A DNA stretch of 64,000 bases from Benincasa hispida. Its lineage: Eukaryota; Streptophyta; Magnoliopsida; Cucurbitales; Cucurbitaceae. Position 1 is the stretch's first letter. Every line of letters begins with the position of its first letter. Below, one piece after another: positions 32,936 through 43,111 of the stretch. The notes beneath the pieces were generated by a model. That model was not told where the DNA came from. It was given only the letters and a program-made list of their open reading frames with translations, and searched no databases. The translations under genes were made by a program, and so were the position numbers. The stretch lies in assembly GCF_009727055.1 (NCBI RefSeq), contig NC_052355.1, positions 6,080,183 through 6,144,182 on the forward strand, in the 5' to 3' direction.

Positions 32936-35006
32936 TGTTGGGCATGAATGCCCTAGTTTATTGTATTCATATGTTTATTGTACTCATATGTAATATTAAT
33001 TTCTCACAGTTAAATTCAGTATCGTTTGATCCTACTAGGAGTTTTAGTCCAAGTGGGAGTTTGTTGGATTTTATGTCCTAAAACTCGTAGTTTGTAAGAT
33101 CATATTCTTATTCAATAAAGCTGTTATTGAAAATATTTAGTAAACTTAAATTCTATATTCATGAATCTAATAAACTAAGGTTCCGAGGCTATTAAGTTTA
33201 AGTTTGAACTTTATGTAGTGACATAAATGTGGATCAAGTTGAAATATATATAGCCAAAATGGTCTATAGTATATGAATAAGGTTGGGCCCCTTATTCTGG
33301 GGACACTATGGATGCGGCCCATTTTGTAGTTAGTACAAACGATGTGATCTGAAACCGTTCATGTGGAGAAATGAAAATGAAGGCATCCTATGTAAAGAGT
33401 TTACATAAGACTAAACCATGAAATAGTCACTTTTATGTTCTAAATGTCGTTTAATGTATAAAATTGACTATTTTGTTAATTGATGACCTAGGTAACTTAA
33501 TCTTAATTCTGAGCTAACTATGAACTCCTATTCACTCGGAATTATCCTTAGATCTGCATAGGTGAAGACAGCTCATTATCGCTGGCCCAATAAGCCTCCC
33601 ATTTTAGGGGTAAGATCAAGTAGATAGCTAGGAACATAGGGTGCAAGACAGAATTCACTCCTACCCGTTATAGGGATAGTAGATAGGTTGTTCCCTTTAG
33701 TACTGAATCTAGGTCTTGAACAAGGGGCCCCACCCTTTCATTGGACTGAGAGGGGTTCGGTTTATAGGTTGGATCTTAAACCAATTGTTCATTAGAGAAT
33801 CGGTGGAACTTAAGGAATAAGATGTAGTCTCGGGCGTAAAACAGTTTTTATGACCCAGTCGAGATTATGAACAACCTGTGAAGGATTAACTTACTAATCA
33901 TGGTTATATCAAATGGACACAAATATATCTATAGCGAGAGGAGTGCAACTACGGGACTATAGTGGAATGACTCGTTAGTTAACAAATGTTGATTAGCTCC
34001 GTCTAAAGAGTTTAGCCAGCTAATCTCGGATCGTTAGAGCCCATGATCTATAGGTCCATTAGGTTCCACTACTAGCACATATAGAATAAACTTATAACAA
34101 TATGATAGAATAATTCGAATTGTTCGAATTAGGGAAGAGAGAGAAACCGACAAGTATATGTCATATAGTGATCGGTTTTTTAGTTTAGAGATACAACTTT
34201 AATATTTAAATGTGATTTAAATATCAAGAATATGAATACGTTCATATTCGAAAGCTCGGAAATAATGGAAATGGTCAAAGATGTAAAAAGTCAAAGAGTT
34301 GACTTTTGACTTTGAAAAGTCAAATTTTGACTGACCTTATATTCAATTGTGATTTGAATTTCGAGAAAATGAATGCGGATTCATGCTCGAAAGGTCAAAA
34401 TTAGTCAACACGGGAAAAATCATAAAATGTTGACTTTTTGGTCAAAGTTTGACTTTAACCAAATAACTATTTTGCTCTTTGACTAAAGTTAGTGGGAAAA
34501 TCCAAACTTTTGTTTGACAATTCCACTAAAGAAATAATAAGCTAGGTGTTGGCTTATAGTGGAGACATTAAGCCCACTTAGATAATGGATTCTAGGTGTT
34601 GGGATTTTGTGAAGTTTTTTCATGCAATTTTGCATAGCCCTTTTCTATAAATATGGGCTTGTGATTTTGAACTAAAGACTTTTGGAAATTTTGCAAAATT
34701 AGTTTTTAAAATTGGGCTGAAAAAAAACCAAACCCAACCCAATTTCTCTATACTATTTCCATTTTTTTTCTCTCTCTCAGGTTCCTCATCCATCAGGTCC
34801 CACAACCCGGTTCCAAGTCCAGAGGATAGTAGGTCAGCTCTAGTGGTTGTCCGATTTGTGTTCGGGCAGAGATAGACGAGTTTCGGGAGCTTCAAAGGTA
34901 TTATTTCAAAATAACCCTAATTAATTCTTCTAGGTTGTATGTTTAATTTGGGCAATTAGAGTAAAATCGATTCTTATTTCCGCTGCGCATGTCGATTTTT
35001 CCATCA
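32936..35006 (+). mobile_element. Internally deleted LTR element
   Basis: Bounded by CATAA duplications (32931-32935, 35007-35011), with TG at the start and CA at the end. It begins with about 20-30 bases related to an LTR start (TGTTGGGCATGAATGCCCTA) and a short interior. Then come a polypurine tract AAGTGGGAGT (33051-33060) and a complete-looking 3' LTR from 33062 (TGTTGGATTTTATGTCC) to 35006. Thus almost all of the 5' LTR and interior are gone while both outer ends and the target duplication survive. A TATA box lies at 34646-34653. The minus frame 34620-34895 is antisense LTR. Confidence 0.8.
34646..34653 (+). promoter_or_regulatory. TATA box in the nested 3' LTR
   Basis: TATAAATA in TTTTCTATAAATATGGGC, about 1.58 kb into the 1.95-kb LTR, facing the same way as the element. 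Confidence 0.55.
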
Positions 35007-35737
35007 CATAAATCATAGTCCTACTATGATTGAGTTTTCTATTCCAAAGAGAAGTTGTGGCCACTATGTTCAAGCCCCGAAATTAGCCTTTAAGGGAGCA
35101 ATCTCTCTACTTATCCCTGCTTTGGGAAAAGAGTGAATCCCATATTGTGGATTGAGTTCCCAGCTCCCAGATTAGACAAGTCCCCAAAAAGGTAGGCATG
35201 TTGAGTTGGCAATCTGGCCACTCTCACCCATACTAGTCAAAAGACCGTCTTCAAACGCAAGAGTTCACAAAACACTCAGGATTAAGGTCGGTCACTGATG
35301 GTCATTAGGTGAAGCAAAGTCTTTAGTATCAACGGCGTTATATACAGAGTCTAGTCATCTCGTGATCCAGGTCTTATACAAACTCTTTGTATAGGACACC
35401 CCCGCTCCACGTCTCCACATGAATGATCCAGATCTACCATCTATAGTAGTTTACAATGCTTACAAACCTCTACAAAGGGGGTTGTATCCGTAGTGTCACC
35501 AGGATCAGGTATCCCACCTTAATCCTTATACTGTAGACCAATTTAGGTTATCACTTAAGGTATGATCCACTTGTATATCACATATACATGCTTAAGTTCA
35601 CATAAGATAACCAAGGAACTTTGTTTATTGGATATGAGTAAATGCCAGAATTAAATAATATTTATTTTATTCATTGAACAATGTGTATCTTTACAAAAGA
35701 ACAAGACTCCAGGAGAATTAGGACACCAATCCAAACA

Positions 35738-35748
35738 ATCTCCCACTT
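35738..35748 (-). promoter_or_regulatory. Polypurine tract of the minus-strand Copia
   Basis: Minus strand AAGTGGGAGAT directly before TGTTTGGATTGG. A second AAGTGGGAGA lies at 35831-35840, at the end of RNase H, giving a duplicated tract about 90 bases apart. Confidence 0.7.
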
Positions 35749-35843
35749 GTCCGAATGACTCGGGAGACTAATGTACAATACAATATAAAAATGTACAATA
35801 TACAATAAACTAGCGCATACCCCAATATCATCTCCCACTTGCC

Positions 35844-36518
35844 CTAGACAAGATGTCGTATGTCCCGCAGACCCAGACTTTCCAGGTGACCCTCGAACAC
35901 TTTAGCCGTGAGAGCCTTTGTAAAGGGATCAACAACGTTGTGCTCCGATGCGATCTGCTCGACTATCATATCACCACGATGCACAATCTCCCTGATCAGA
36001 TGATATTTTCGTTCTATATACTTACCTCGACGATGACTTCGAGGCTCCTTCGAATTTGCCATAGCCCCTTTGTTATCACAATAAAGAGTGATAGGCAATT
36101 CCATATTTGGAACAACTTCAAAATCTGTAAGGATTTTCCTCAGCCAAATTGCCTCTTTAGCTGCTTCACAAGCCGCTACGTATTCGGCTTCCATAGTGGA
36201 GTCCACGATGCATCCTTGCTTGATGCTTCGCCAAACTACAGCCACTCCTTTTAGAGTAAACACTGACCTCGATGTCAATTTGCGAGAATCTCGATCGGTC
36301 TGAAAGTCAGAGTCTGTGTATCCTGTAAGGATCAGATCCTTATCTCCATACACAAGCATGTAGTCCCTCATTCCTCGAAGATATGTGACCGTCGTCCAGT
36401 GATCAAATCCTGGATTGGACTGATATGACTGACAATCCCTACTGCATAGCAAATATTGGGTTGAGTACACAACATTGCATACATAAAGCTTTCTACAGCA
36501 GAAGCATAGGGAATCCAT
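35844..36518 (-). pseudogene. Copia RNase H
   Basis: RNase H removes the RNA strand during reverse transcription. The 224-codon minus frame holds TGYTDSDFQTDRDSRKLTS (first catalytic Asp region), STMEAEYVAACEAAKEAIWL (Glu), LYCDNKGAMANSKEP (Asp), HLIREIVHRG and DPFTKALTAKVFEGHLESLGL. It is the best preserved Copia domain in the window and is open to its stop beside the polypurine tract. Its junction with RT at 36518-36536 has a stop and a frame change, so it would not be made as part of a full Pol. Confidence 0.85.
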
Positions 36519-36535
36519 CTCATCTCCTCAACCTC

Positions 36536-37362
36536 TTAAGGTGTCTTAGGACATTGATCCTTAGACAGAATGACTCCATGCCTGAAAGGTAACAAACCCC
36601 TCTTGGAATCCTGCATCCTGTACCTGATCAACATTTGATCAATGTACGATGTCTGAGACAGGGCTAACCATTTGTTCTTGCGATCCCGAATGATCTGGAT
36701 CTTTAGAACATACTGTGCCTCACCCAAATCTTTCATTTGGAACTGGGCAGCTAACCAACTCTTAATGTCAGTCAGATATCCTACATCATTCCCAATGAGT
36801 AGGATATCATCCACATATAGTACCAGGAAAGCTATTGAGCTGTTGATGATCTTCTTGTAAACACAAAGCTTATCAATGTTCTGGTCAAAGCTAAACAAGT
36901 TGATAGTAGTGTCAAATCTGTTGTTCCAAGATCGAGATGCTTGTTTCAGCGCATAAATGGACCTATTAAGCTTACAAACTCTTTGCTCTTGACATCTATT
37001 TGTCATATTTCATAATCATAAAATGTGGCTATGGACAGGAGAATCTGGATAGACTTTAGCATGACAACAGGTGAGAAAGTTTCCTCATAGTCAACTCCCT
37101 CAACCTAGGTATAACCCTTTGCCACGAGTCTAGTCTTAAAGGTTTGCACCTTTCCATCCACACCTCTCTTTCGCTTATAGATCTGCTTACACCCAATAGG
37201 TCTTACCCCATCAGGTGGATCAACAAACTCCCAGACGTTATTGAAGTACATAGACTCCATTTTCTGGTTTATGGACTTAACCCATTCAGCTTTGTCAATA
37301 TCCTCCATTGCTTTCTCAAAAGACAACAGATCCTCAATTCGTAATGACGTTTTGGGCTTCAA
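36536..37362 (-). pseudogene. Copia reverse transcriptase with internal deletion
   Basis: The N-terminal part (37362-37105) reads EWVKSINQKMESM, NNVWEFVDPPDG, CKQIYKRKRG and TRLVAKGYT, then a stop, with GVDYEETFSPV-like text to about 37020. At about 37005 it jumps from QMDVK to QEQRVCKLNRSIYALKQ, about 30 residues downstream, so the segment between them is deleted. The C-terminal part (37006-36536) keeps the catalytic LYVDDILLIGN at about 36790-36825 and KSWLAAQFQMKDLG. The stop, deletion and frame changes make it inactive. Confidence 0.85.
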
Positions 37363-37444
37363 TCCAACCCATGTAGTGATCTGGTGGGTTCATAACCCTC
37401 CCACTACGTCGAGGCAGTCTCAACTCTTGAGCTAGTTAACTAGA

Positions 37445-37795
37445 CGTCCCCACCTCAACAACTCTTATTGATCTATCGGCCTGTTCAATAACTCTTGTTT
37501 AACCCTCAATAGTCTTAGTCTCACTAGAGATCTCACGTAAAAGAGCTTACTTTGTGGCTTATGATCCCTCATGTGATCTTCTTCCAAGAAGATAACATTA
37601 GTGGAAACACACTTTTTTCTCACTTGGATCATAGAAGTATCCACCTCTCGTTTTCTTGGGGTAGCCCATAAAGAGGTAAACCTTCGAACGCGATTACAAC
37701 TTCTTTGGGTTGGTTGCTAGCACATGTGCTAGACAGCCCCAAATCCTAAGTGGTGTAAACTACCTTTACGGCCTCTCCATAACTCAAAAGGTGTT
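37445..37795 (-). pseudogene. Copia integrase C-terminal part
   Basis: Beyond the solo LTR the integrase resumes with a TPFELWRGRKGSLHHL-like block, then KKCVSTNVIFLEEDHMRDHKP. This is the usual Copia integrase tail before RT. Several frame changes interrupt it. GTGTT at 37791-37795 is the target duplication of the solo LTR. Confidence 0.7.
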
Positions 37796-38680
37796 TGATG
37801 CTTGGTTTTATGCAGTGAATTATGGATGATATGCGATGGTGAAATTGTGTTAAGCACTCAAGTTTCCTCAAGGAATCCAAGTGTAAACTCCACTGAGTTT
37901 CCTAGCAAGTCCAGGGTCGAACTCAGAGAATTGTGAAAACAGGTTACGTTGGTAATTTTTAGGAAAACTTTGCGGTAACCAAATAAATAAATAGTTGTTG
38001 AGGTTGTTGTTTGTGATGATAAAAAATAATAAATGCGGTGGAGTTTGAAAAGAGTTGGTAAACAGAAGATACAATGAGTATGCGGTGAACGGGTTGAGAA
38101 GAGTTTTGGCTAACACTTCCTAGGATGCGTTCATGCTTTGCAATCATGCAACATGCATACAATAGTAAACCATCTCTCGATGCGAATGCTAAAGCTTCTA
38201 ATGCTAGAACGCATGCGATATATGCGATAAGTCTATAGGACCTACACATAAGCCTCCATTCTTATTTATGCGATGACAAAATAGCACACATAAATAAGGT
38301 GACCATACAATATCATTCCTATCTCTAGGATGCATGCGATGCAGGTTGGCAAACAGAGCTTATATCTAAGTCCCTATCTCTTGATTATGCAGTTCTAATC
38401 TTGCTTTCTCGAGTCTAGATTCTAACCTAGCTCTCTCGAGTCTTAGGTTCTTTCTTTAGACTTTCTCTCGAGTAGCTCTAAAGGGGTATTTGGCACAGCG
38501 TAACACAAGATAATCATAAGCAATGAACTCCTAGGTCATGTTAGCTTAGTTCTTCTCAACCTATTCGACTAGTTTAGCTACTCATGCGTATTAGGAGAGT
38601 GAATAGATGTAGAATAAGAACTTCCATTGTATAAATGTAAAGACGAAGTACAAAACAACAATGCAAGAATAGAATAAAGA

Positions 38681-38709
38681 GCCTGGTAGCAATCTCTTGC
38701 TACCCAGGC
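38681..38709 (-). promoter_or_regulatory. LTR hairpin, copy 4
   Basis: GCCTGGTAGCAA/TCTC/TTGCTACCCAGGC: a 12-bp stem with one bulged C. It lies about 240-270 bases downstream of the minus-strand TATA box. Confidence 0.6.
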
Positions 38710-38949
38710 TTTTACACTGTTTTTCTACTCGTGTTCAAAAGATAATCTCGCTCTCGTGAGAGTCGGCTTGCTTTATGTTTCTATGCTTCAAGGTTCTCTC
38801 TCGAGTTTCCCTAAGCGATCTTTGGCGTCACCACTCTTCTCTTGCTTCTCTTAAAACGAAAGGAAAACTATGAACTAAGACATGCGATCCGAACGTATGA
38901 ATTTTCGAACTGGTGGAACGGTTAACCCCTTTCTGAAGGATGCCTTTGG

Positions 38950-38957
38950 TATTTATA
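38950..38957 (-). promoter_or_regulatory. TATA box of the solo Athila LTR
   Basis: TATAAATA on the minus strand within TTCTATAAATACC, matching the other three copies. Confidence 0.65.
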
Positions 38958-39470
38958 GAACATCCAGGGTGAACGACGACTTCTCTCTCATGATTGAATA
39001 GATGGGATGGCTTTAATCCTGATTGATGCACCAAATATTTGTCACCAAAAAGTTGAATGTACTTGTTATCGTTAGCGGCTGTCAATTAATTCGGATTCGA
39101 CTGTCATCAGCTTTCTGTCCCATCGCGATTAATTAGCCCTTCACTTAGATGCGCCCACCATGTTGCGCCCACCAAGTTGCGACAATCCTTCTTGAGCAAA
39201 TGTTTGCGAACACGATCACCGTAAAGCCTTGCAGTGATGCTGCGCTCAACCAATGATTTCCTATGATCGAAATTTCCGCCTTGTGTCATCGCATATTCTG
39301 CACAAAAATAAAAAAAAAAACAACTGTTCTAATGTGATGAATGCATGCGACCGTAATATTATGAATCTGATGCTTTTTGGACGTAATTTAACATGTTTTA
39401 TCAACGCAGGCCGACATTATTTAAGAACTTAGCACTATGATAACGTGCATTTCTATCCGTTATGAGTGTT

Positions 39471-40170
39471 TTAGAAACACTTTTCGAGTGAACGTTGTTC
39501 AGGATATAACATGCAGTTTCTCCTTTCTGATACACCATTCTGCTGAGGTGTACCTGGGGCCGAGAGTTAGGATGCAATTTCATGTTCTATCATATAGTTC
39601 TGGAATTGGAGATCCATATACTCTCCACCACAATCAGATCGTAGTGTTTTTATCTTCTTACCTAACAAGTTTTCAACATCAGCCTTATACTCTTTGAACT
39701 TGTCAAGAGCTTCAGACTTATGTTGCATTAGGAAGAGATACCCAAACCTTAAATAATCATCTATGAAAAAGATGAAATATTCATACCCACCTCGAGCTCT
39801 GACATTCATCGGACCACAGAGGTTTGAATGTACAAGCTCCAAGGCTTCCTTGGCTCTGTAACCTTTTCCAATAAAAGGTCGTTTGGTTATCTTGTCTTTG
39901 AGGCATGATTCACATACCAGCAAGGAGTTTTCTTCTAAAATCTTTAGAAGTCCACTTTTCACCAACTTCTCAATCATATTGAGGTTGATGTAACCTAAGA
40001 TGCCAAAGATGGGCATTTTCCTTTGGAGAAATGTTTGGTCTTTTAGCTGTGGTTATCGTACTGAATATTTCAGTGTTAAACAAGGCTTTTATGACTAACG
40101 GCCTTAGTACATATAAGTTATTTTCCATTGAACCAGAACCAATCTCCATTCCATTCTTGAAAATAAACAC
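39471..40170 (-). pseudogene. Copia gag-pre-integrase and integrase core, frameshifted
   Basis: The frame 40170-39970 ends in HLWHLRLH. It shifts to 40016-39567, which reads GYINLNMIEKLVKSG, LLVCESCLKDKIT (Zn-binding HHCC), EALELVHSNLCGPMNV (first Asp replaced by Asn in the usual HxDxCGP), YFIFFIDDYLRFGYLF and IKTLRSDCGGEYM. It then shifts again to PQQNGV-like text near 39535 and AYILNNVHSKSVSKT at the solo LTR joint. Two frameshifts and an altered HxD motif are visible. Confidence 0.8.
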
Positions 40171-40204
40171 TTTATTCTTAGAAAAGGAGACGGTATAGCC
40201 TTGT

Positions 40205-40507
40205 TCAATGAGACAAGAAACCGAGAATGACAGTTCTCTTAATATGAGAACTCAGGCTGAAAGTTATTTGTTGACAAGAAACATTATCCAGTAACAGATA
40301 ACGTTTCTTGTCAACAAATAACTTCAGCCTGCCTACAGCAACAGCTGAAACAACCTCACCATTACCGACTCGAAGAGTCATCTCTCCCTGTGGCAACGTT
40401 TGCCAGGAACTAAATCCTTGGTGAGAGAAATTGACATGATTGGTAGCACCTGAATCAAGGATCCAAGTAGAATCATCATTCTCTACGAGACATGTCTCCA
40501 AGACCAA
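40205..40507 (-). pseudogene. Copia aspartic protease with snap-back duplication
   Basis: The protease matures the polyprotein. The 100-codon minus frame begins in gag-pol linker text and holds the catalytic STWILDSGATNHV. It continues LRVGNGEVVSAVAVGRLKLF. After DKKRYLLLDN the normal sequence is replaced by an inverted copy of the preceding 36 bases (40253-40331), which turns the frame into foreign residues. The family motif resumes in another frame (a VSCLIEQGYTVSFSKNK-like piece, about 40215-40170). The active site is kept but the flap-side half is destroyed. Confidence 0.8.
40253..40331. repeat. 36-bp near-perfect inverted repeat with 8-base loop
   Basis: Arm 1 (40253-40289) CAGGCTGAAAGTTATTTGTT... 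and arm 2 (40296-40331) ...AACAAATAACTTCAGCCTG are reverse complements. They differ by one extra A and one A/G change. The loop is CAGTAACA. It lies in the protease reading frame. Confidence 0.9.
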
Positions 40508-41039
40508 TAAATCATATTCACTGTATCCTCTTTTGGAGAGTAGTGGGATGGAGGTCGTTTGCCACGAAATTCATTTCACATGATTCTTTCCACTGTAATA
40601 AATCGGTCATTTTTAAAAGCTTTAAACGGAAATACTAACGAGTTGCTGAAAAGAAAAGCACATTGACCTACGTTAGGTTTTAAGCAAATACCCGTTGTAA
40701 AACAAAAAAGAACATCCAATAAGGTTTTAGCAAAACTAACATGAACCCCGTGTGACATCTAGTTTCGCAATGACGCTTCAAAGATTTAGGACAAAAGCCG
40801 TTGAAGGGAGGTCGGTTATCCCTTATCTAAATTGAGAAGATCTCAACCAGTCATTAATACCAGAACAACTCTTGCTCCTATAACGACTAACCATCATTGA
40901 TTTGGCCAAGAGATCATTAACTTACTTAACAATCACCCATAAGTGTGACCGCCATTTTAAGCCCTAGAGGTCTGTCCCAGAAGGCCAATATGAAGGGAAA
41001 AAATCCGATTGGGGAAAACCTAAAGCGACCCTATTCATC

Positions 41040-41310
41040 TATGGAGTTCACCTTGATATTGTCCAACTGCACAAAACCCATCCAAAGGGGGCCGCATCGA
41101 AGGCGACTCGAGGGCGTACAAAATGATCTCACAGTGTGAACTAATGACAGAGACCATAGGACGTGTTGATACACACCCTTCACCCACTTACTATAAATAC
41201 TCTCTCCGTACACCTTGATATTGACTCATGCAAACACCATCCAAAGGGGGATGCATCCTAGGGCATCTCAAGGCCAAGCATGAATCTCACGCCGTGAACA
41301 TACAGGGAGA
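41040..41310. repeat. 165-bp direct repeat, two copies
   Basis: CACCTTGATATTG, then CATCCAAAGGGGG and a GGGC...AAATGATCTCAC...GTGAAC tail, recur once with about 75 percent identity. Confidence 0.6.
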
Positions 41311-41950
41311 AACGTGAGTGGAATCATAGACATTTCTGATACGCCTCCTCCTCCCACTGAGTATTTTATAACATAGGGTTTAGTTTACTTAGAAATAACA
41401 TGGCTAAGGATTTTAACTAAGTGACTTTTAGGTTTTCCAAGAGTAACTTTTACTTTGGATAGTTGAACAACTTTTGATCATCATCCATTAAACTCTTTAA
41501 CGGAGTCTTTGACCAAAACGTCGCATGCTTGTTGAAAATCTATCTAATTCACCTTTCTAGGTAGGTTCCCAGGTAGGGGTGTTACGTTTCAGTCAACTTA
41601 AGAACCCAGCCTAGCCAGAACCCGCCTTAGACAAAAGGTCCCTTATAGATAGGTTTACAATAAATTTAATCTTTTATTCCAACCAATATAATCCCATTAA
41701 ACCGATTTTAAAAGATTAATCTAGGTTACTAAACTCTTTAGAACTTTTTGAACTTAGGTCTATCTCAATCCAATTTTAAAACCATTTTAAAAAACATGAG
41801 TTCACTCTACGTCCGCATGTAACTCTGAATTATTGATTTTAGATCTAATTTCCTTTATAACACTTATAAACAGAAACAACCACAATGTTAAGCTAACACA
41901 TGCAAGGCATTCATAACGATTATAAATAGCCTAAGTGTCATGCTCAATGC

Positions 41951-41988
41951 CTGTCTCTTATACACATCTAGATGTGTATAAGAGACAG
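41951..41988. other. Nextera mate-pair junction adapter, second copy, artefact
   Basis: The same 38-bp palindrome as at 15388-15425: CTGTCTCTTATACACATCT and its reverse complement back to back. No flanking duplication is obvious here, so the joint could join non-adjacent sequence. Confidence 0.97.
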
Positions 41989-42229
41989 CTTTTGCACAAC
42001 CTAAGGTGGGTTTTTAACTATATGACAAATACTTTGACATATAAGCACCATACATCACATGTATAAGCAATAAGAGTTGATGAATCGGGTAAAATTTTCT
42101 TAAAACACAAATGAAAAGCTAACTATTACAAGACAAGGAGTCTCCAGTTCAAACAGGCGAACCGGGTCTTGAATCGCTCAACAAAGCATCGCTTCTCCAA
42201 CAATCCATCGTGTACTAAGCACCCCGCGA

Positions 42230-42790
42230 TCGTCTACACGATAAAACAAACTCTTTCCTCTATCACTTACCAGCACTTCCAGAGTTAAACGATCGTTTAG
42301 CTTTTACTATACGATCGTCTAGAAAAATCCAAACGATCGTTTAGCTATTACAACACGATCGTGTACCTTTACTAAATGATGTAGTCTAAAGTACACGATC
42401 GCTTAGCGCGCTCCGCATGACACTCGCCTTCCGTGATTGTCTAAGCGACTATGATGCCGTGAAGCACCATTGCTTAAGAGATCGCTTAGCTAGCGTCTCC
42501 ATATCGTATAGGTAGTAAATAAGCGATGAAGCTTGTTAACTACACGATCGTCTAGTGCGCGCCTTCTACTAAACGACGAGCATCGAATGCTCCCACTACG
42601 ATCGCCAACCTCCAGCGCCTACACGATTGCGCAACCAATGCCACGCGATATGGTAAACGATTTATCCCATCAATTAGTATTAGTTAAACGATAAATTAGA
42701 AAATACTACACGATCGTCTAAAAAACTCTAAACGATCACTTAGTAAAATCCCTAGGATCGTTTACCTGAGGCTACACGATCCGATCAACG
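42230..42790. repeat. Dispersed ACGATCGTTTAGC-type array
   Basis: The palindrome ACGATCGT followed by TTAG, CTAG, GTAC or similar recurs about every 15-60 bases (for example near 42289, 42312, 42330, 42355, 42546 and 42708), with many one-base variants. Related words lie in the LTRs at 31970-32190, 43660-43850 and 45940-46090. Confidence 0.7.
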
Positions 42791-43093
42791 CTTGATCTTC
42801 TTCTTCGTTGAGAACTGCATCGCCGTGCGCCGAAGCTTCATCATGAACGACTCGATGAACTCAAAATTTTCGAATTATAGACTCGATTGAAAAGTTAATT
42901 TTGCCTAAAAACACAAGGGCCCTTACAATTAACACTTTTTAATGCAGAAAGCTTTAACAAAAAAGGCAGATTGAACCCGAAACGTTCATCAATTTCATCC
43001 ACAAATGCAGAAAATGGTTAACCACAAATGCAGAAACCCACCGCGACTGTACAAAGCGTTCAATTCATATCTGTAATTTTGAATATCAAAGAA

Positions 43094-43109
43094 CCTGGCT
43101 CTGATACCA
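43094..43109 (-). promoter_or_regulatory. Primer-binding site, initiator Met-tRNA type
   Basis: Minus strand TGGTATCAGAGCCAGG, two bases below the LTR end. TGGTATCAGAGC is the standard plant Copia primer site. Confidence 0.92.
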
Positions 43110-43111
43110 AT

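Larger units (their letters stand above)
31442..35737 (-). mobile_element. 3' LTR of the minus-strand Copia, split by an insertion
   Basis: About 2.2 kb when the insertion at 32936-35006 is removed. Minus start TGTTTGGATTGGTGTCC at 35737, just below the polypurine tract; end at 31442. It matches the 5' LTR (43112-44467) from 31451 onward through blocks such as GCAGAAGCGTCTCCACACTCCG and GCGACCTTGGTATTCTCAGTGTG. It matches the solo LTR 45478-47524 beyond. Variants of the ACGATCGTTTAGC word occur at 31970-32190. A 240-base minus frame (31736-31978) is LTR sequence. Confidence 0.85.
37796..39465 (-). mobile_element. Solo Athila LTR in the Copia integrase
   Basis: 1670 bases flanked by the perfect duplication GTGTT (37791-37795, 39466-39470). 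The Copia integrase reads up to one side and resumes on the other. It matches 19094-20782. The minus start reads TCATAACGG, a changed TGATAACGG, and the end is AAGCATCA. It contains the TATA box (38950-38957) and hairpin (38681-38709). No internal sequence remains, so it is a product of LTR-LTR recombination. Confidence 0.9.
40508..43093 (-). other. Copia leader and lost gag region
   Basis: Between primer site and protease there should be a gag gene, but no gag domain or zinc knuckle can be read. A trace (RNEFRGKRPPSHYSPKED-like) lies just upstream of protease, near 40570. The segment instead holds two copies of a 165-bp unit with CATCCAAAGGGGG (41048-41310), the adapter artefact at 41951, and the ACGATCGT array at 42230-42790. 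Gag was probably deleted or replaced. Confidence 0.6.
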
